From: Allobosea sp. 47.2.35
GTDB taxonomy: Bacteria > Pseudomonadota > Alphaproteobacteria > Rhizobiales > Beijerinckiaceae
Assembly: GCF_024655635.1 (NCBI RefSeq)
Contig: NZ_JANLGI010000002.1
Span: forward strand, 62,001 to 126,000
DNA: 64,000 nucleotides
Direction of reading: 5' to 3'
The position numbers and the translations under genes were made by a program. Below the pieces are notes generated by a model, which was not told the origin of the DNA, searched no databases, and saw only the letters and a program-made list of their open reading frames with translations. Position 1 is the stretch's first letter. Each line of letters begins with the position of its first letter. Positions 1 through 8,751 of the stretch are shown here, piece after piece.

Positions 1-155
1 CCCTCATACCGCTCAAGGTCTACTTCAACGACAGGGGCAGGGCAAAGGTCGAGCTCGGCCTCGGCAAGGGCAAGAAGCTCCACGACAAGCGCGAGACCGA
101 GAAAGAGCGCGACTGGAACCGCGACAAGCAGCGCCTGCTTAAGACGGGCGGGTAG
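1..155 (+). CDS. smpB: SsrA-binding protein SmpB, C-terminal part (gene starts before the window)
   Basis: Only the last 50 codons are visible, read from base 3 and ending at TAG 153-155. They give the typical SmpB end: a beta strand ([20 protein letters not shown]) followed by a basic tail rich in Lys and Arg ([15 protein letters not shown]). SmpB binds tmRNA and the stalled ribosome during trans-translation; the basic tail enters the empty mRNA channel. The N-terminal part lies upstream of base 1. The next gene faces it from the opposite strand with only 10 bp between the stops. Confidence 0.93.
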   Translation, partial: LIPLKVYFNDRGRAKVELGLGKGKKLHDKRETEKERDWNRDKQRLLKTGG

Positions 156-165
156 GGCTGCAGGC

Positions 166-795
166 CTACCCCTCGGCGGGCTCGTCGCCCTGGCGGATGC
201 CGTAGCGCCGTTCCAGCGACGGGTTGCCGGGCGCGGCTGGTGCGCCCATGCCACTGCGGCTGGCGCGCTCGGCTGGGTCGCGGCCGATCTTCTGCATGAG
301 CTGGGCGAGATCGACGAACTCGTCGCATTGGCGGCGCAGCTCGTCCGAGACCATCGGCGGGTTGGTCGAGATCGTCGAGACCACCGAGACCTTGACGCCC
401 TTGCGCTGCACCGCCTCGACCAGCGGCCGGAAATCGCCGTCACCCGAGAACAGGTAGATCTGGTCGAGATGCGGCGCGAGTTCGAGCATCTCGATCGCCA
501 GCTCGATATCCATGTTGCCCTTGATACGGCGCCGGCCGGTGGCGTCGGTGAACTCCTTCGCCGCCTTGGTGATGACGCGGTAGCCGTTGTAGTCGAGCCA
601 ATCGACCAGCGGCCGGATAGAGGAGTACTCCTCGCTTTCCACCAATGTGGTGAAATAGAAGGCGCGGATCAGGTTGCCCCGCCCCTGAAACTCGCGCAGC
701 AGGCGCCGGTAGTCCATGTCGAAGCCGAGTTGCTTCGAAGTGGCGTAGAGATTGGCGCCATCTATGAACAGCGCGATGCGCGGTACGGCGCTCAT
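166..795 (-). CDS. NYN domain protein, LabA/DUF88 family (putative ribonuclease)
   Basis: The protein has 209 residues, nearly all one NYN (PIN-like) domain. The N-terminal strand FIDGANLY carries Asp12 and Asn15. An acidic segment (KGNMDIELAIEML, Asp near 96) and SGDGDF (about 117-122) complete the acidic metal-binding set expected of this nuclease fold. The last 30 residues look disordered. I chose the ATG at 795 because AGGAG lies 8 nt upstream; a GTG three codons earlier is in frame. The family contains RNases and uncharacterised LabA-like proteins. The neighbouring smpB suggests a role in RNA turnover, but that is inference. Confidence 0.85.
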   Translation of the reverse strand: MSAVPRIALFIDGANLYATSKQLGFDMDYRRLLREFQGRGNLIRAFYFTTLVESEEYSSIRPLVDWLDYNGYRVITKAAKEFTDATGRRRIKGNMDIELAIEMLELAPHLDQIYLFSGDGDFRPLVEAVQRKGVKVSVVSTISTNPPMVSDELRRQCDEFVDLAQLMQKIGRDPAERASRSGMGAPAAPGNPSLERRYGIRQGDEPAEG

Positions 796-934
796 GGCAA
801 TCACTCCTGCTGAAATATCTTAAGGCATCAAAATGGAAACAAAACGCGTTCTAACAATGTCGTTTCGCGACTGAAATTTGACAAGTTACAAGGGTGGGCC
901 GTGGCACACTGACGCAGCTCAATTTTCCGTTACG

Positions 935-1480
935 TCAGGGCCGCAGGCGCGCCGGGTTGCCGACGGCCGTAGCGCCGGCAGGCACGTCGCGCGTGACCAC
1001 GCTGCCCGCGCCGATAATGGCATCGTCGCCAATGGTAACGCCCGGCAGGATGATCGCGCCGCCGCCGATCCAGACATTGCGGCCGATCGCGACCGGGCGT
1101 CCGAATTCCAGCATCTGCCGGCGTTGCTCGGGATCGCGCGGATGATCCGCCGTCAGAATCTGGACCCCCGGGCCGATCTGCGTGCCATCGCCGATCGTCA
1201 CCGCGACGACGTCGAGGATGATGCAATTGAAGTTCAGGAAGACGCCGTCGCCGAGGCTGATGTTGTAGCCGTAGTCGCAATGGAAGGGCGGGCGGATGAG
1301 GACATCACGCCCGACATGGCCGAAGGCCTCCTGCATGAGCGGCAGCCGCGCTTCCGGTGCCACGCCGGTCGCGTTGAAGCGCTCCATCCAGGCGCTGATG
1401 CGGCGGTTGTCGGCGATGAGCTCCGGGCTGTCGGCGCGATAGAGCTCGCCGGCCAGCATCTTGTCCTTCTCGCTTCGCAT
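935..1480 (-). CDS. Sugar O-acetyltransferase, maltose/galactoside acetyltransferase type (left-handed beta helix)
   Basis: The 181-residue protein starts with the Maa/NodL-type helical region (SEKDKMLAGELY) and continues as imperfect hexapeptide repeats (IGDGTQIGPGV, IGRNVWIGGGAIILPGV, IGDDAIIGAGSVV). LTADHPRD supplies the probable catalytic His. Such enzymes are acetyl-CoA-dependent trimers that acetylate a sugar hydroxyl. It lies 17 bp downstream of era on the same strand and may be co-transcribed. ATG at 1480 is preferred over an adjacent GTG at 1483; neither has a strong ribosome site. The sugar substrate cannot be read from the sequence. Confidence 0.9.
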   Translation of the reverse strand: MRSEKDKMLAGELYRADSPELIADNRRISAWMERFNATGVAPEARLPLMQEAFGHVGRDVLIRPPFHCDYGYNISLGDGVFLNFNCIILDVVAVTIGDGTQIGPGVQILTADHPRDPEQRRQMLEFGRPVAIGRNVWIGGGAIILPGVTIGDDAIIGAGSVVTRDVPAGATAVGNPARLRP

Positions 1481-1497
1481 CACGTTCGCTGCGTTGC

Positions 1498-2415
1498 TCA
1501 GCCTTTGCCCTTGGGGAACTCCAGCCCCATCTCGCGATAGCGCTCCGGATCGTCGCTCCAGTTCTCGCGCACCTTCACGAACAGGAAGAGGTGGACCTTG
1601 GCCTCGGCGGCCTCCGCGATCTCGACGCGCGCCTTCTGGCCGATCGCCTTGATCGTCTGGCCGCCTTCGCCGAGCACGATCTTCCGCTGGCCCTCGCGCT
1701 CGACATAGATCGTCTGCTCGATGCGCACCGAGCCGTCCGGCTTCTGCTGCCAGCTCTCGGTCTCGACCGTGGAGCGGTAGGGCAGTTCGTCATGCAGCCG
1801 CTCGAACATCTTCTCGCGCGTGATCTCGGCGGCGAGGAAGCGCAAGGGCGCGTCGGAGATCTGATCCTCCGGATAGAGCCAGGGGCCGAGCGGCAGACGC
1901 TTCTCAAGCCAGGCCAGGATGTCCTTGACGCCGTAGCCGGTCAGCGCCGCCACCATGAAGGTCGTCTCGAAGCTGCCGCGCTCGTTCACCTTGGCGGTGA
2001 TTTCGAGCAGCTTCTCCTTCGGCACGGTGTCGATCTTGTTGAGGATCAGGAATTTCGGCTGCTTCAGCTCGGCGAGCTTCTCGAACAGCGCCGTATTCTC
2101 TTCATGGTCGAAGCGCGCGACATCGACGAGAACGCCGATCAGATCGGCATCGGTGGCGCCGCCCCAGGCGCTCGTCACCATCGCCCGGTCGAGCCGGCGC
2201 TTGGGCGCGAAGATGCCGGGCGTGTCGACGAAGATGATCTGCGCCGTGCCGGAGAGCGCGATTCCGCGCACCTGCGTGCGCGTCGTCTGCACCTTGCGCG
2301 AGACGATCGAAATCTTGGCGCCGACGAGCTGGTTCAGCAGCGTCGACTTGCCGGCATTCGGCGCGCCGATCAGCGCGACGAAGCCGCAGCGCGTGGCTTG
2401 ATCGGATTCAGACAT
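1498..2415 (-). CDS. era: GTPase Era
   Basis: The 305-residue protein has the G1 loop GAPNAGKST near residue 17, switch segment TTRTQVRGI, G3 DTPGIF and G4 NKID in order. A C-terminal KH domain follows (GQRKIVLGEGGQTIKAIG). Era binds the 3' end of 16S rRNA and helps 30S maturation. Its ATG lies inside the end of rnc (8-bp overlap), as expected for a translationally coupled lepB-rnc-era run. Length and motif spacing are normal. Confidence 0.98.
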   Translation of the reverse strand: MSESDQATRCGFVALIGAPNAGKSTLLNQLVGAKISIVSRKVQTTRTQVRGIALSGTAQIIFVDTPGIFAPKRRLDRAMVTSAWGGATDADLIGVLVDVARFDHEENTALFEKLAELKQPKFLILNKIDTVPKEKLLEITAKVNERGSFETTFMVAALTGYGVKDILAWLEKRLPLGPWLYPEDQISDAPLRFLAAEITREKMFERLHDELPYRSTVETESWQQKPDGSVRIEQTIYVEREGQRKIVLGEGGQTIKAIGQKARVEIAEAAEAKVHLFLFVKVRENWSDDPERYREMGLEFPKGKG

Positions 2416-3139
2416 TATCGCCTTCCGGGTTGTCGTTCCACAGGCCTTCGCGCCTCAGGAACGTTTCGGCCGCGGCCTGCTCGGCCAGCCGCTTGGAGGG
2501 GCCGCGCGCCTCGGCGTCGGCGAGCCCGATGATCTTGGCGGCGACGACGAAGACCGGCGCGTGGTCGGGGCCGGAGCGGCCGCGCTCGCTATAGGTCGGC
2601 GTCTGGTAGCCCTTGCCTTGCGCCCATTCCTGCAGCGCGGTCTTGGCGTCGCGCAAGGGCCGGACCGGCTTCAGCATGCGCTCGCCGAAGGCGCGCTCGA
2701 CCAGCGCCCGCGCCGCCTCGTAGCCGCCGTCGATGAACACCGCGCCGATGATCGCCTCGCAGGCATCGGCCAGAATCGCCTTGTTCTTGCGGGCGCCGCC
2801 GAGGATTTCGCCTTCGCCGAGCCGCATGAACTGGCCGAGATTCCATCCGAGAGCCACCTCGGCGCAGGTCTCCTTGCGGACGAGATCGGCGAGCCGGCGC
2901 GAGAGATTGCCTTCCTCCGACTGCGGAAACTGCCGGAACAGCAACTCGGCGACCGAAAGGCCGAGCACGCGGTCCCCGAGGAACTCGAGGCGCTGGTAGC
3001 TGGCGAGGCGAGATTCCTCGGCGCTCATATGGGTCAGCGCCGTGGCAAGCAGGCTCTTGTCCGCGAAGCGATGCCCGAGCGCGGCTTCGAGCCGCGCGGT
3101 GTCCGGGGCCTTGCGCCCGCCGTCGCCCACCTTGCTCAC
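2408..3139 (-). CDS. rnc: Ribonuclease III
   Basis: The 243-residue enzyme cleaves double-stranded RNA in rRNA processing and antisense decay. The signature RLEFLGDRVLG sits near residue 47, the second acidic set is in DACEAIIGAVFIDGGYEAA, and a C-terminal dsRNA-binding domain ends at AEQAAAETFL. I chose GTG at 3139, which overlaps the lepB TGA as GTGA. A longer frame reaching 3190 would run 51 bp back into lepB and adds nothing conserved. The stop overlaps the era start. Confidence 0.97.
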   Translation of the reverse strand: MSKVGDGGRKAPDTARLEAALGHRFADKSLLATALTHMSAEESRLASYQRLEFLGDRVLGLSVAELLFRQFPQSEEGNLSRRLADLVRKETCAEVALGWNLGQFMRLGEGEILGGARKNKAILADACEAIIGAVFIDGGYEAARALVERAFGERMLKPVRPLRDAKTALQEWAQGKGYQTPTYSERGRSGPDHAPVFVVAAKIIGLADAEARGPSKRLAEQAAAETFLRREGLWNDNPEGDNV

Positions 3140-3903
3140 TTGATGGTGCTGAACAGACGGTTCCAGCGAACCGTGTAGGGCCATTCCCATATCTTCCAGG
3201 CCGAGGCGCCATCCTCGATCGAGAAGAAGATGATCTCGGCGCGGCCGACGAAATTCTCGAACGGCACGGGGCCGACGCTGCGGTCGCGCGAGTCGAGCGA
3301 GTTGTCGCGGTTGTCGCCCATCATGAAGAAATGGCCGGGCGGAACGATGAAGACCTGGGTGTTGTCGAAAGTGCCGGTATCGCCCTCGCGCTCGATGATC
3401 TGGTGGCTGACGCCATTGGGCAGCGTCTCGCGATACTGGATCGTGGGCACGCTACGGCCCCAGTTGTCGGCGGTCACGTAATCGGCGATGCGCTCGCGCT
3501 TCACCGGCTGGTTGTTGATGTGCAGGATGCCGTCGATCATCTGGATGCGGTCGCCCGGCAGGCCGATGACACGCTTGATGTAGTCGGTCGAATTGTCGCT
3601 CGGCAGCTTGAACACGGCGATGTCGCCGCGCTTGGGCTCGGCTGCCCAGACCCTCCCTGAGAACAGCGGCGGGCTGAACGGGATCGAGTGCTTGGAGTAG
3701 CCGTAGGTGTATTTCGACACGAACAGGTAATCGCCGATCAGCAGCGTCGGGATCAGCGAGCCTGAGGGAATGTTGAAGGGCTGGAACAGCAGGGTGCGGA
3801 TGACCAGCGCGATCAGCAGCGCCTGGACGACGACCTTGATCGTCTCGAGAATGCCACCTTCTTCCTTGGCCACCTTGCTTTTGCTGTCGACGTCGTTGGC
3901 CAC
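3136..3903 (-). CDS. lepB: Signal peptidase I
   Basis: The 255-residue enzyme removes signal peptides from exported proteins at the periplasmic face of the inner membrane. A single N-terminal transmembrane helix (about residues 22-40) is followed by the catalytic motif PSGSL, with Ser49 as nucleophile and Leu where Met is more usual. Lys110 in YIKRVIGLPGD is the general base. GDNRDNSLDSR is the conserved C-terminal box. It is the first gene of lepB-rnc-era and its stop overlaps the rnc start. Upstream lies the opposite-facing aqpZ. Confidence 0.98.
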   Translation of the reverse strand: MANDVDSKSKVAKEEGGILETIKVVVQALLIALVIRTLLFQPFNIPSGSLIPTLLIGDYLFVSKYTYGYSKHSIPFSPPLFSGRVWAAEPKRGDIAVFKLPSDNSTDYIKRVIGLPGDRIQMIDGILHINNQPVKRERIADYVTADNWGRSVPTIQYRETLPNGVSHQIIEREGDTGTFDNTQVFIVPPGHFFMMGDNRDNSLDSRDRSVGPVPFENFVGRAEIIFFSIEDGASAWKIWEWPYTVRWNRLFSTIK

Positions 3904-4133
3904 GCGGGCGCTCCTGAGGCTGCGATCCAGCGCGCGGTCTAGCTGACTATCGCGCCTGCGACAACGCGCAAGAGCAGCGAGGGACAGGGCGCCAGTGGAT
4001 GGCGAAAGGATGTCAAATGCAAATCCAGAGCGGGAAAATGGCAGGATTGGGGTAGTTTACGTCCGTGCTGCAGATTGACGGCCTTCATTTTCGTCAACAG
4101 CATCACAGTCGCGCGACACTGGGGGAATCACTC

Positions 4134-4847
4134 ATGAGCACGAAGAAATTAGCCGCCGAAGCCATCGGCACGTTCTGGTTGACCTTTGCGGGTTGCGGCA
4201 GCGCGGTCATCGCCGCGGGATTTCCGAATGTCGGTATCGGGTTGCTCGGCGTGTCGCTGGCCTTCGGCCTGACGGTCGTGACGATGGCCTATGCTATCGG
4301 CCATATCTCGGGCTGCCATCTCAATCCGGCGGTGACGGTCGGCCTCGCGGCCGGCGGGCGCTTTCCGGCCGGGCAGGTCGTCCCCTATATCGTCGCGCAG
4401 GTGATCGGCGCGATCGTCGGGGCGGGCGTCCTCTATCTCATCGCGCGCGGCGCGCCGGGCTTCGATCTCGCCGGCGGCTTTGCCTCTAACGGCTATGCCG
4501 AGCATTCGCCCGGCAAATACAGCCTCGTCTCGGCCTTCCTGATGGAAGTCGTGATGACCATGATGTTCCTGTTCATCATCATGGGCTCGACCCATGGCAA
4601 AGCGCCAGCCGGCTTCGCGCCGTTGGCGATCGGCCTCGGTCTCGCCCTCATCCATCTCGTCAGCATCCCGGTGACGAACACCTCGGTGAACCCGGCCCGC
4701 AGCACCGGCCCGGCGCTCTTCGTCGGTGGCTGGGCTCTCCAGCAGCTCTGGCTGTTCTGGGTGGCTCCGCTGATCGGCGGCGTGCTCGGCGGCGTGATCT
4801 ATCGCTGGTTGAGCGACGAGCCGGAAGGCCAGGTCACCGGACGCTGA
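4134..4847 (+). CDS. aqpZ: Aquaporin Z-type water channel
   Basis: The 237-residue membrane protein has six predicted transmembrane segments and two half-helices bearing NPA motifs: [11 protein letters not shown] near residue 60 and [11 protein letters not shown] near 185. The Arg after the second NPA is the selectivity-filter Arg. The Phe/Gly pattern and short loops favour AqpZ over a glycerol facilitator. The ATG at 4134 is preceded by GGGGGAA; an upstream in-frame ATG at 4065 lacks a ribosome site. It is transcribed opposite to the flanking lepB and acpS and separates two gene blocks that are usually contiguous. Confidence 0.95.
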   Translation: MSTKKLAAEAIGTFWLTFAGCGSAVIAAGFPNVGIGLLGVSLAFGLTVVTMAYAIGHISGCHLNPAVTVGLAAGGRFPAGQVVPYIVAQVIGAIVGAGVLYLIARGAPGFDLAGGFASNGYAEHSPGKYSLVSAFLMEVVMTMMFLFIIMGSTHGKAPAGFAPLAIGLGLALIHLVSIPVTNTSVNPARSTGPALFVGGWALQQLWLFWVAPLIGGVLGGVIYRWLSDEPEGQVTGR

Positions 4848-4874
4848 GCCGATCGACCAGGTAGAAGCGTCTCG

Positions 4875-4930
4875 AAAGCCGCCGTCGTTCCGGCGCATCG
4901 CCAAGCGGTGCTCCGGAATGGCGGCGGTTT
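4875..4930. terminator. Imperfect hairpin between convergent aqpZ and acpS, probable bidirectional terminator
   Basis: Arms of about 18 nt (AAAGCCGCCGTCGTTCCGG and CCGGAATGGCGGCGGTTT) can pair with a few mismatches around a roughly 19-nt loop. Short A and T runs lie at the outer ends on each strand. It sits between two convergent genes, which fits shared termination. Confidence 0.5.
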
Positions 4931-4951
4931 CTGCTTGAAGAGAGGGTCGGT

Positions 4952-5353
4952 TCAGGCGACCGGCCGCGCCTCGATCACCACGAAGGCTTGCGCCAAAGGC
5001 GGATCGTCCGTCAGCGAGACATGAACGAAGGCCTCATGGCCTGCTGGCGTCATGGCTTTCAAGCGCTCGGCCGCGCCGCCGGTGAGGCGCATGGTCGGGC
5101 GTCCACCCGGCAGGTTGACCACCTCCATGTCGCGCCAGAACACGCCATGGCTCATGCCGGTTCCCAGTGCCTTCGAGCAGGCCTCCTTGGCAGCGAAGCG
5201 GCGGGCGTAAGAAGCGGCGCGGGTCGCGCGGCGGTCCGATTTCACCCGCTCGCCTTCCGTGAAGACGCGATGCGTGAAGCGCTCGCCGAAGCGCCCGAGC
5301 GAGCGCTCGATCCGGCGGATGTCGCAGAGGTCGGAGCCGATGCCGAGGATCAT
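4952..5353 (-). CDS. acpS: Holo-[acyl-carrier-protein] synthase
   Basis: The 133-residue enzyme transfers phosphopantetheine from CoA to the Ser of acyl carrier protein. The conserved start [16 protein letters not shown] carries the metal-binding Asp8. [16 protein letters not shown] near residues 52-67 carries the second acidic ligand. It lies 70 bp downstream of pdxJ on the same strand, the usual pdxJ-acpS order. The next gene in the ancestral operon, lepB, is displaced by aqpZ. Confidence 0.97.
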   Translation of the reverse strand: MILGIGSDLCDIRRIERSLGRFGERFTHRVFTEGERVKSDRRATRAASYARRFAAKEACSKALGTGMSHGVFWRDMEVVNLPGGRPTMRLTGGAAERLKAMTPAGHEAFVHVSLTDDPPLAQAFVVIEARPVA

Positions 5354-5423
5354 CCCCGCGATGTAGCGCGCTTTGCGCCCGACAGGAACCGCCTTAGGGC
5401 AGGCAAGGCTGCTGACCGGGCGT

Positions 5424-6173
5424 TCAGCGTCCTGCGCGGCCTTCGTCCATCGCCTGCCGCATCCGGCGGATCGCCTCTTCGAGGCCGATGAAGATCGCTT
5501 CGCCGATCAGGAAATGGCCGATATTGAACTCGACGAAGGCCGGCACGCGGGCGAGCGTGCGCGCCGTGTCGTAGTCGAGCCCGTGCCCCGCATGGACCTC
5601 CAGCCCGAGCTTCGCGCCAAGCGCCGCGCCATTCGCCAGCCGCTGGAATTCCGCCTCGGCCTTCGCTGCATGACCATCAATGACGGCATGGCACCAGCTG
5701 CCGGTATGCAGCTCGATGACCGGCGCACCGAGCTTGGCCGACATCGCGATCGGGGCTTCGTCCGGCTCGATGAACAGCGAGACGCGGCAGCCGGCCGCCT
5801 TGAGCCGCGCGATGGCGGGCGTGAGATGGGCTTCCTGCCCGACGACATCGAGCCCACCCTCGGTGGTGCGCTCCTCGCGCTTTTCCGGCACGAGGCAGGC
5901 CGCGTGCGGCTTCAGCCGTTCCGCCAGAGCGATCATCTCTTCGGTTGCGCCCATTTCGAAATTGAGCGGCTTGGTCAGTTCGGCCGCGAGGCGCTCCATG
6001 TCGGCGTCGCGGATATGGCGCCGGTCCTCGCGCAGATGCGCCGTGATGCCGTCGGCACCAGCGGCGACGGCGAGATGGGCCGCACGCACCGGATCGGGCA
6101 GGGCACCGCCGCGCGCGTTTCGCACCGTGGCGACATGGTCGATATTGACGCCCAGGCGCAGCCGATCGGCCAT
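5424..6173 (-). CDS. pdxJ: Pyridoxine 5'-phosphate synthase
   Basis: The 249-residue TIM-barrel enzyme condenses 1-deoxyxylulose 5-phosphate with 3-amino-2-oxopropyl phosphate in vitamin B6 synthesis. Diagnostic segments are [17 protein letters not shown] at the N terminus, [12 protein letters not shown], the FEMGATEEM loop with its Glu, and [11 protein letters not shown] with a catalytic His. Two adjacent ATGs exist; 6173 gives better spacing (7 nt) from the GGGGG ribosome site than 6176. It heads the pdxJ-acpS unit. Confidence 0.97.
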   Translation of the reverse strand: MADRLRLGVNIDHVATVRNARGGALPDPVRAAHLAVAAGADGITAHLREDRRHIRDADMERLAAELTKPLNFEMGATEEMIALAERLKPHAACLVPEKREERTTEGGLDVVGQEAHLTPAIARLKAAGCRVSLFIEPDEAPIAMSAKLGAPVIELHTGSWCHAVIDGHAAKAEAEFQRLANGAALGAKLGLEVHAGHGLDYDTARTLARVPAFVEFNIGHFLIGEAIFIGLEEAIRRMRQAMDEGRAGR

Positions 6174-6389
6174 CATGCATCCCCCTTGTTTCTTTGAGTC
6201 CTGCTTAGACGAAAGCGACGCACCGGCTCAATGCAGGGATTGTGATGCCGGGCTCACGAAATGTGATCGGTATGGCCGCGCGGGGAACCTTTACGAAACG
6301 ATAAAGCGGAATGGCGGCTCGTTGTGAAGGTAATCGTAACCGACGCTCTGTAGAGTCGAGATACGTCATGGCAGAGTTCAGTTGATCTC

Positions 6390-8102
6390 ATGCAACTTCC
6401 ACTGAAGAACGCGGCCTTCCATACCGATGTCACGCCGGACAGGCGTGACGGCAACCAGCCGCCCGAGCGCGCGCTGGGTCGCGTCATTGCATGCGACGGC
6501 TCTCGCGCCACGATTCTCAGCGCGGTCTCGACCGGGAGCTGGCTGGCGGGAGACGCCTGGGCCATCGGCCGCATGGTCTCGATCAATCTGGGATCGAGCC
6601 GCATCGTCGCGCTGGTCTACAAGCTGCATGCCGTCGAACCCGCTTGGAGCGAGGCGGAGGAGAACCCGATCCAGGTCGAGGTCGAGTTCCTCGGCGAAGT
6701 GCTGGAAAGCCCTGAAGGCCGCACGCGTTTCCAGAGCGGCATCAGCACCTTTCCGCCGATCGGCGCGGTCGCCCATCGCATCCGCGCCGGCGACCTCGCG
6801 CTGGTCCATGACCTCGGTGACCGTTCCGGCGTCGAGATCGGCCATGTCACGCAGGATACCAGCATTCCCGCGACCGTCAGCATCCAGGACATGCTGTCGC
6901 GCCATTTCGCCCTGGTCGGGACCACTGGCGTCGGCAAGTCGAGCGCCGTTTCGTTGCTCTTGCGCCGCGCCGTCTCCGTGCGCCCGCGCCTGCGCGTGCT
7001 CATCCTCGATCCGCATAACGAGTATTCCAGCGCCTTTCCCGATCTCGCCCTCACCATCGACGGCGAGAGCCTCGATCTGCCCTTCTGGATGTTCAAGCAG
7101 GAGGAGTTCGCTGAGGTCGTGTTCCGGGGGCGGGCCGTTCTCGACGACGAGCCGGACATCCTGCGCGAGGTCGTGGCGGGCGCGCGGGCGCGCTACCGCA
7201 TGCCCGCCAACGGGCAGGAACTGGCGCGCGATCTCGGTTCCAGCCTGCTGAAGCGTCCGCTCGATCTCGGCACTTCGCGTCCACCGGCCGAGGCGCCGCA
7301 GACGGGGGGCGTCGATGCGGCCACGCCCTATCGCCTCAAGGACGCCTTCGCCGTCATCGACGAGATGATCGGCCTGCACGAGCAGCGCTGGCCTCGTGCC
7401 GCTCTGCGCTCGCTCAAGGTGCGGCTGGAATCGCTGCATGCCGATCCGCGTTATCGCTTCATGTTCGGCCGGGCCAACATGTACGAGACCGTTGCGCCGA
7501 TCCTGGCCCAGGTCTTCCGCATTCCGATGCATGGCCGTCCGATCACCGCCTTCCAGCTCGGCGGGTTGCCGGGTGAGGTCGTCAACGCGGTGGCCTCGGT
7601 GCTGTCGCGCCTGGCTTTCGACCTTGCTACCGCGAGCCAGGGTGCCTGCGAGATCCTCGTGCTCTGCGAGGAAGCGCATCGCTATGTGCCCTCCGACACC
7701 TCGCTCGGCTTCGTGCCGACGCGGCAGGCGCTCGCCCGTATCGCCAAGGAAGGCCGCAAATACGGGGCCTATCTTGGCATCGTGACGCAGCGCCCGGGCG
7801 AACTCGACCCGACGATCCTGTCGCAATGCTCGACCGTCTTCGCGATGCGGCTGGCCAACGAGCGCGACCAGCAGATCATCCGCTCGGCGATCTCGGACGC
7901 CTCCGCCAGCACGATCAATTTCCTGTCCTCGATCGGCAATCGTGAGGCGATTGCCTTCGGCGAGGGCGTCGCCACGACGATGCGGATGCGCTTCGCCGAG
8001 CTCAAGCCGCATGAATTGCCCGCGATGGGTGCGCGGGGTGGTGAGGGCGCGACCCGGCTGGAGCCGACGCTGGACGACATGGTGCGACGCATGCGCGCCT
8101 GA
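6390..8102 (+). CDS. HerA-like hexameric ATPase/translocase (DUF87 family)
   Basis: The 570-residue protein has an N-terminal beta-rich HAS-barrel-like region (about 1-150). The FtsK/HerA-type P-loop GTTGVGKSS is at 177-185, VLILDPHNEYSS near 204 is a HerA-family feature, and EEAHRYVP (427-434) contains Walker B. TQRPGELDPTILSQC and ISDASASTINFLSSIG are typical of the C-terminal HerA core. HerA proteins are double-strand DNA translocases that usually partner a nuclease (NurA) or defence effectors. No nuclease gene is adjacent; neighbours are pdxJ and rpoZ, so a chromosomal housekeeping role is more likely than defence. Confidence 0.9.
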   Translation: MQLPLKNAAFHTDVTPDRRDGNQPPERALGRVIACDGSRATILSAVSTGSWLAGDAWAIGRMVSINLGSSRIVALVYKLHAVEPAWSEAEENPIQVEVEFLGEVLESPEGRTRFQSGISTFPPIGAVAHRIRAGDLALVHDLGDRSGVEIGHVTQDTSIPATVSIQDMLSRHFALVGTTGVGKSSAVSLLLRRAVSVRPRLRVLILDPHNEYSSAFPDLALTIDGESLDLPFWMFKQEEFAEVVFRGRAVLDDEPDILREVVAGARARYRMPANGQELARDLGSSLLKRPLDLGTSRPPAEAPQTGGVDAATPYRLKDAFAVIDEMIGLHEQRWPRAALRSLKVRLESLHADPRYRFMFGRANMYETVAPILAQVFRIPMHGRPITAFQLGGLPGEVVNAVASVLSRLAFDLATASQGACEILVLCEEAHRYVPSDTSLGFVPTRQALARIAKEGRKYGAYLGIVTQRPGELDPTILSQCSTVFAMRLANERDQQIIRSAISDASASTINFLSSIGNREAIAFGEGVATTMRMRFAELKPHELPAMGARGGEGATRLEPTLDDMVRRMRA

Positions 8103-8206
8103 AGCGCCACGCAGCGGGGCGTGAATTTCTTGCATCGCGCTGGCTTTGCCTGTAAGGCCGTGCTCAATCCATTTCCCTGCATCGCTGAGATCGGAAGAAG
8201 CCGGCC

Positions 8207-8596
8207 ATGGCTCGCGTTACCGTTGAAGACTGCATCGACAAGGTCGAGAACCGCTTCGAGCTGGTGCTGCTCGCCAGCCATCGCGCGCGGATGATCCAGT
8301 CGGGCTCGTCGATCCTCGTCCCCCGCGACAACGACAAGAACCCCGTCGTCGCGCTGCGCGAGATCGCCGACGAGAAGCTCAAGCCTGAGGATCTCAAGGA
8401 AGACCTGATCCACTCGCTGCAGAAGCATGTCGAGGTCGACGAGCCGGAGCAGGAGACCGTTCCGCTGCTCGCCAGCCCTACCAGCGCCGCGACCTCGGAC
8501 AGCGAAGTCCAGTTTGACCGCATGAGCGAAGAAGACCTCCTGCGCGGCCTCGACGGCCTCGTGCCGCCGACCGAGAGCGCCGACGACGAGGACTGA
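8207..8596 (+). CDS. rpoZ: DNA-directed RNA polymerase omega subunit
   Basis: The 129-residue protein has the omega start [23 protein letters not shown] followed, as expected, by [11 protein letters not shown] and [11 protein letters not shown]. The acidic C-terminal extension (about 75-129) is typical of alphaproteobacterial omegas. Omega chaperones beta' into core polymerase and forms one ppGpp site. It precedes the ppGpp enzyme gene rsh, a conserved pairing, but a strong terminator lies between them, so separate promoters are likely. Confidence 0.96.
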   Translation: MARVTVEDCIDKVENRFELVLLASHRARMIQSGSSILVPRDNDKNPVVALREIADEKLKPEDLKEDLIHSLQKHVEVDEPEQETVPLLASPTSAATSDSEVQFDRMSEEDLLRGLDGLVPPTESADDED

Positions 8597-8634
8597 TTCC
8601 CGTCGCGTGAATCGATTGTTCACTGTTTCCAGTT

Positions 8635-8659
8635 AAAGCCCGGCAGTGCCGGGCTTTTT
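8635..8659 (+). terminator. Rho-independent terminator after rpoZ
   Basis: GCCCGGC (8638-8644) and GCCGGGC (8648-8654) form a perfect 7-bp stem with a 3-nt loop, flanked by AAA and a run of five T. It lies 39 bp after the rpoZ stop. Confidence 0.92.
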
Positions 8660-8751
8660 CATGCCCGCCACCCGGAAAACGCCTTGCTGCCGCCAATGCC
8701 TGTGCAAATAATAATGTGTTGCAATGATTGCAGGATGAGGTTGGGGCCCGC

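Noticed and set aside
6390-8102. HerA gene as part of a defence system
   Set aside because: No SIR2, DUF4297, NurA or other effector is adjacent. The neighbours are core metabolic and transcription genes.
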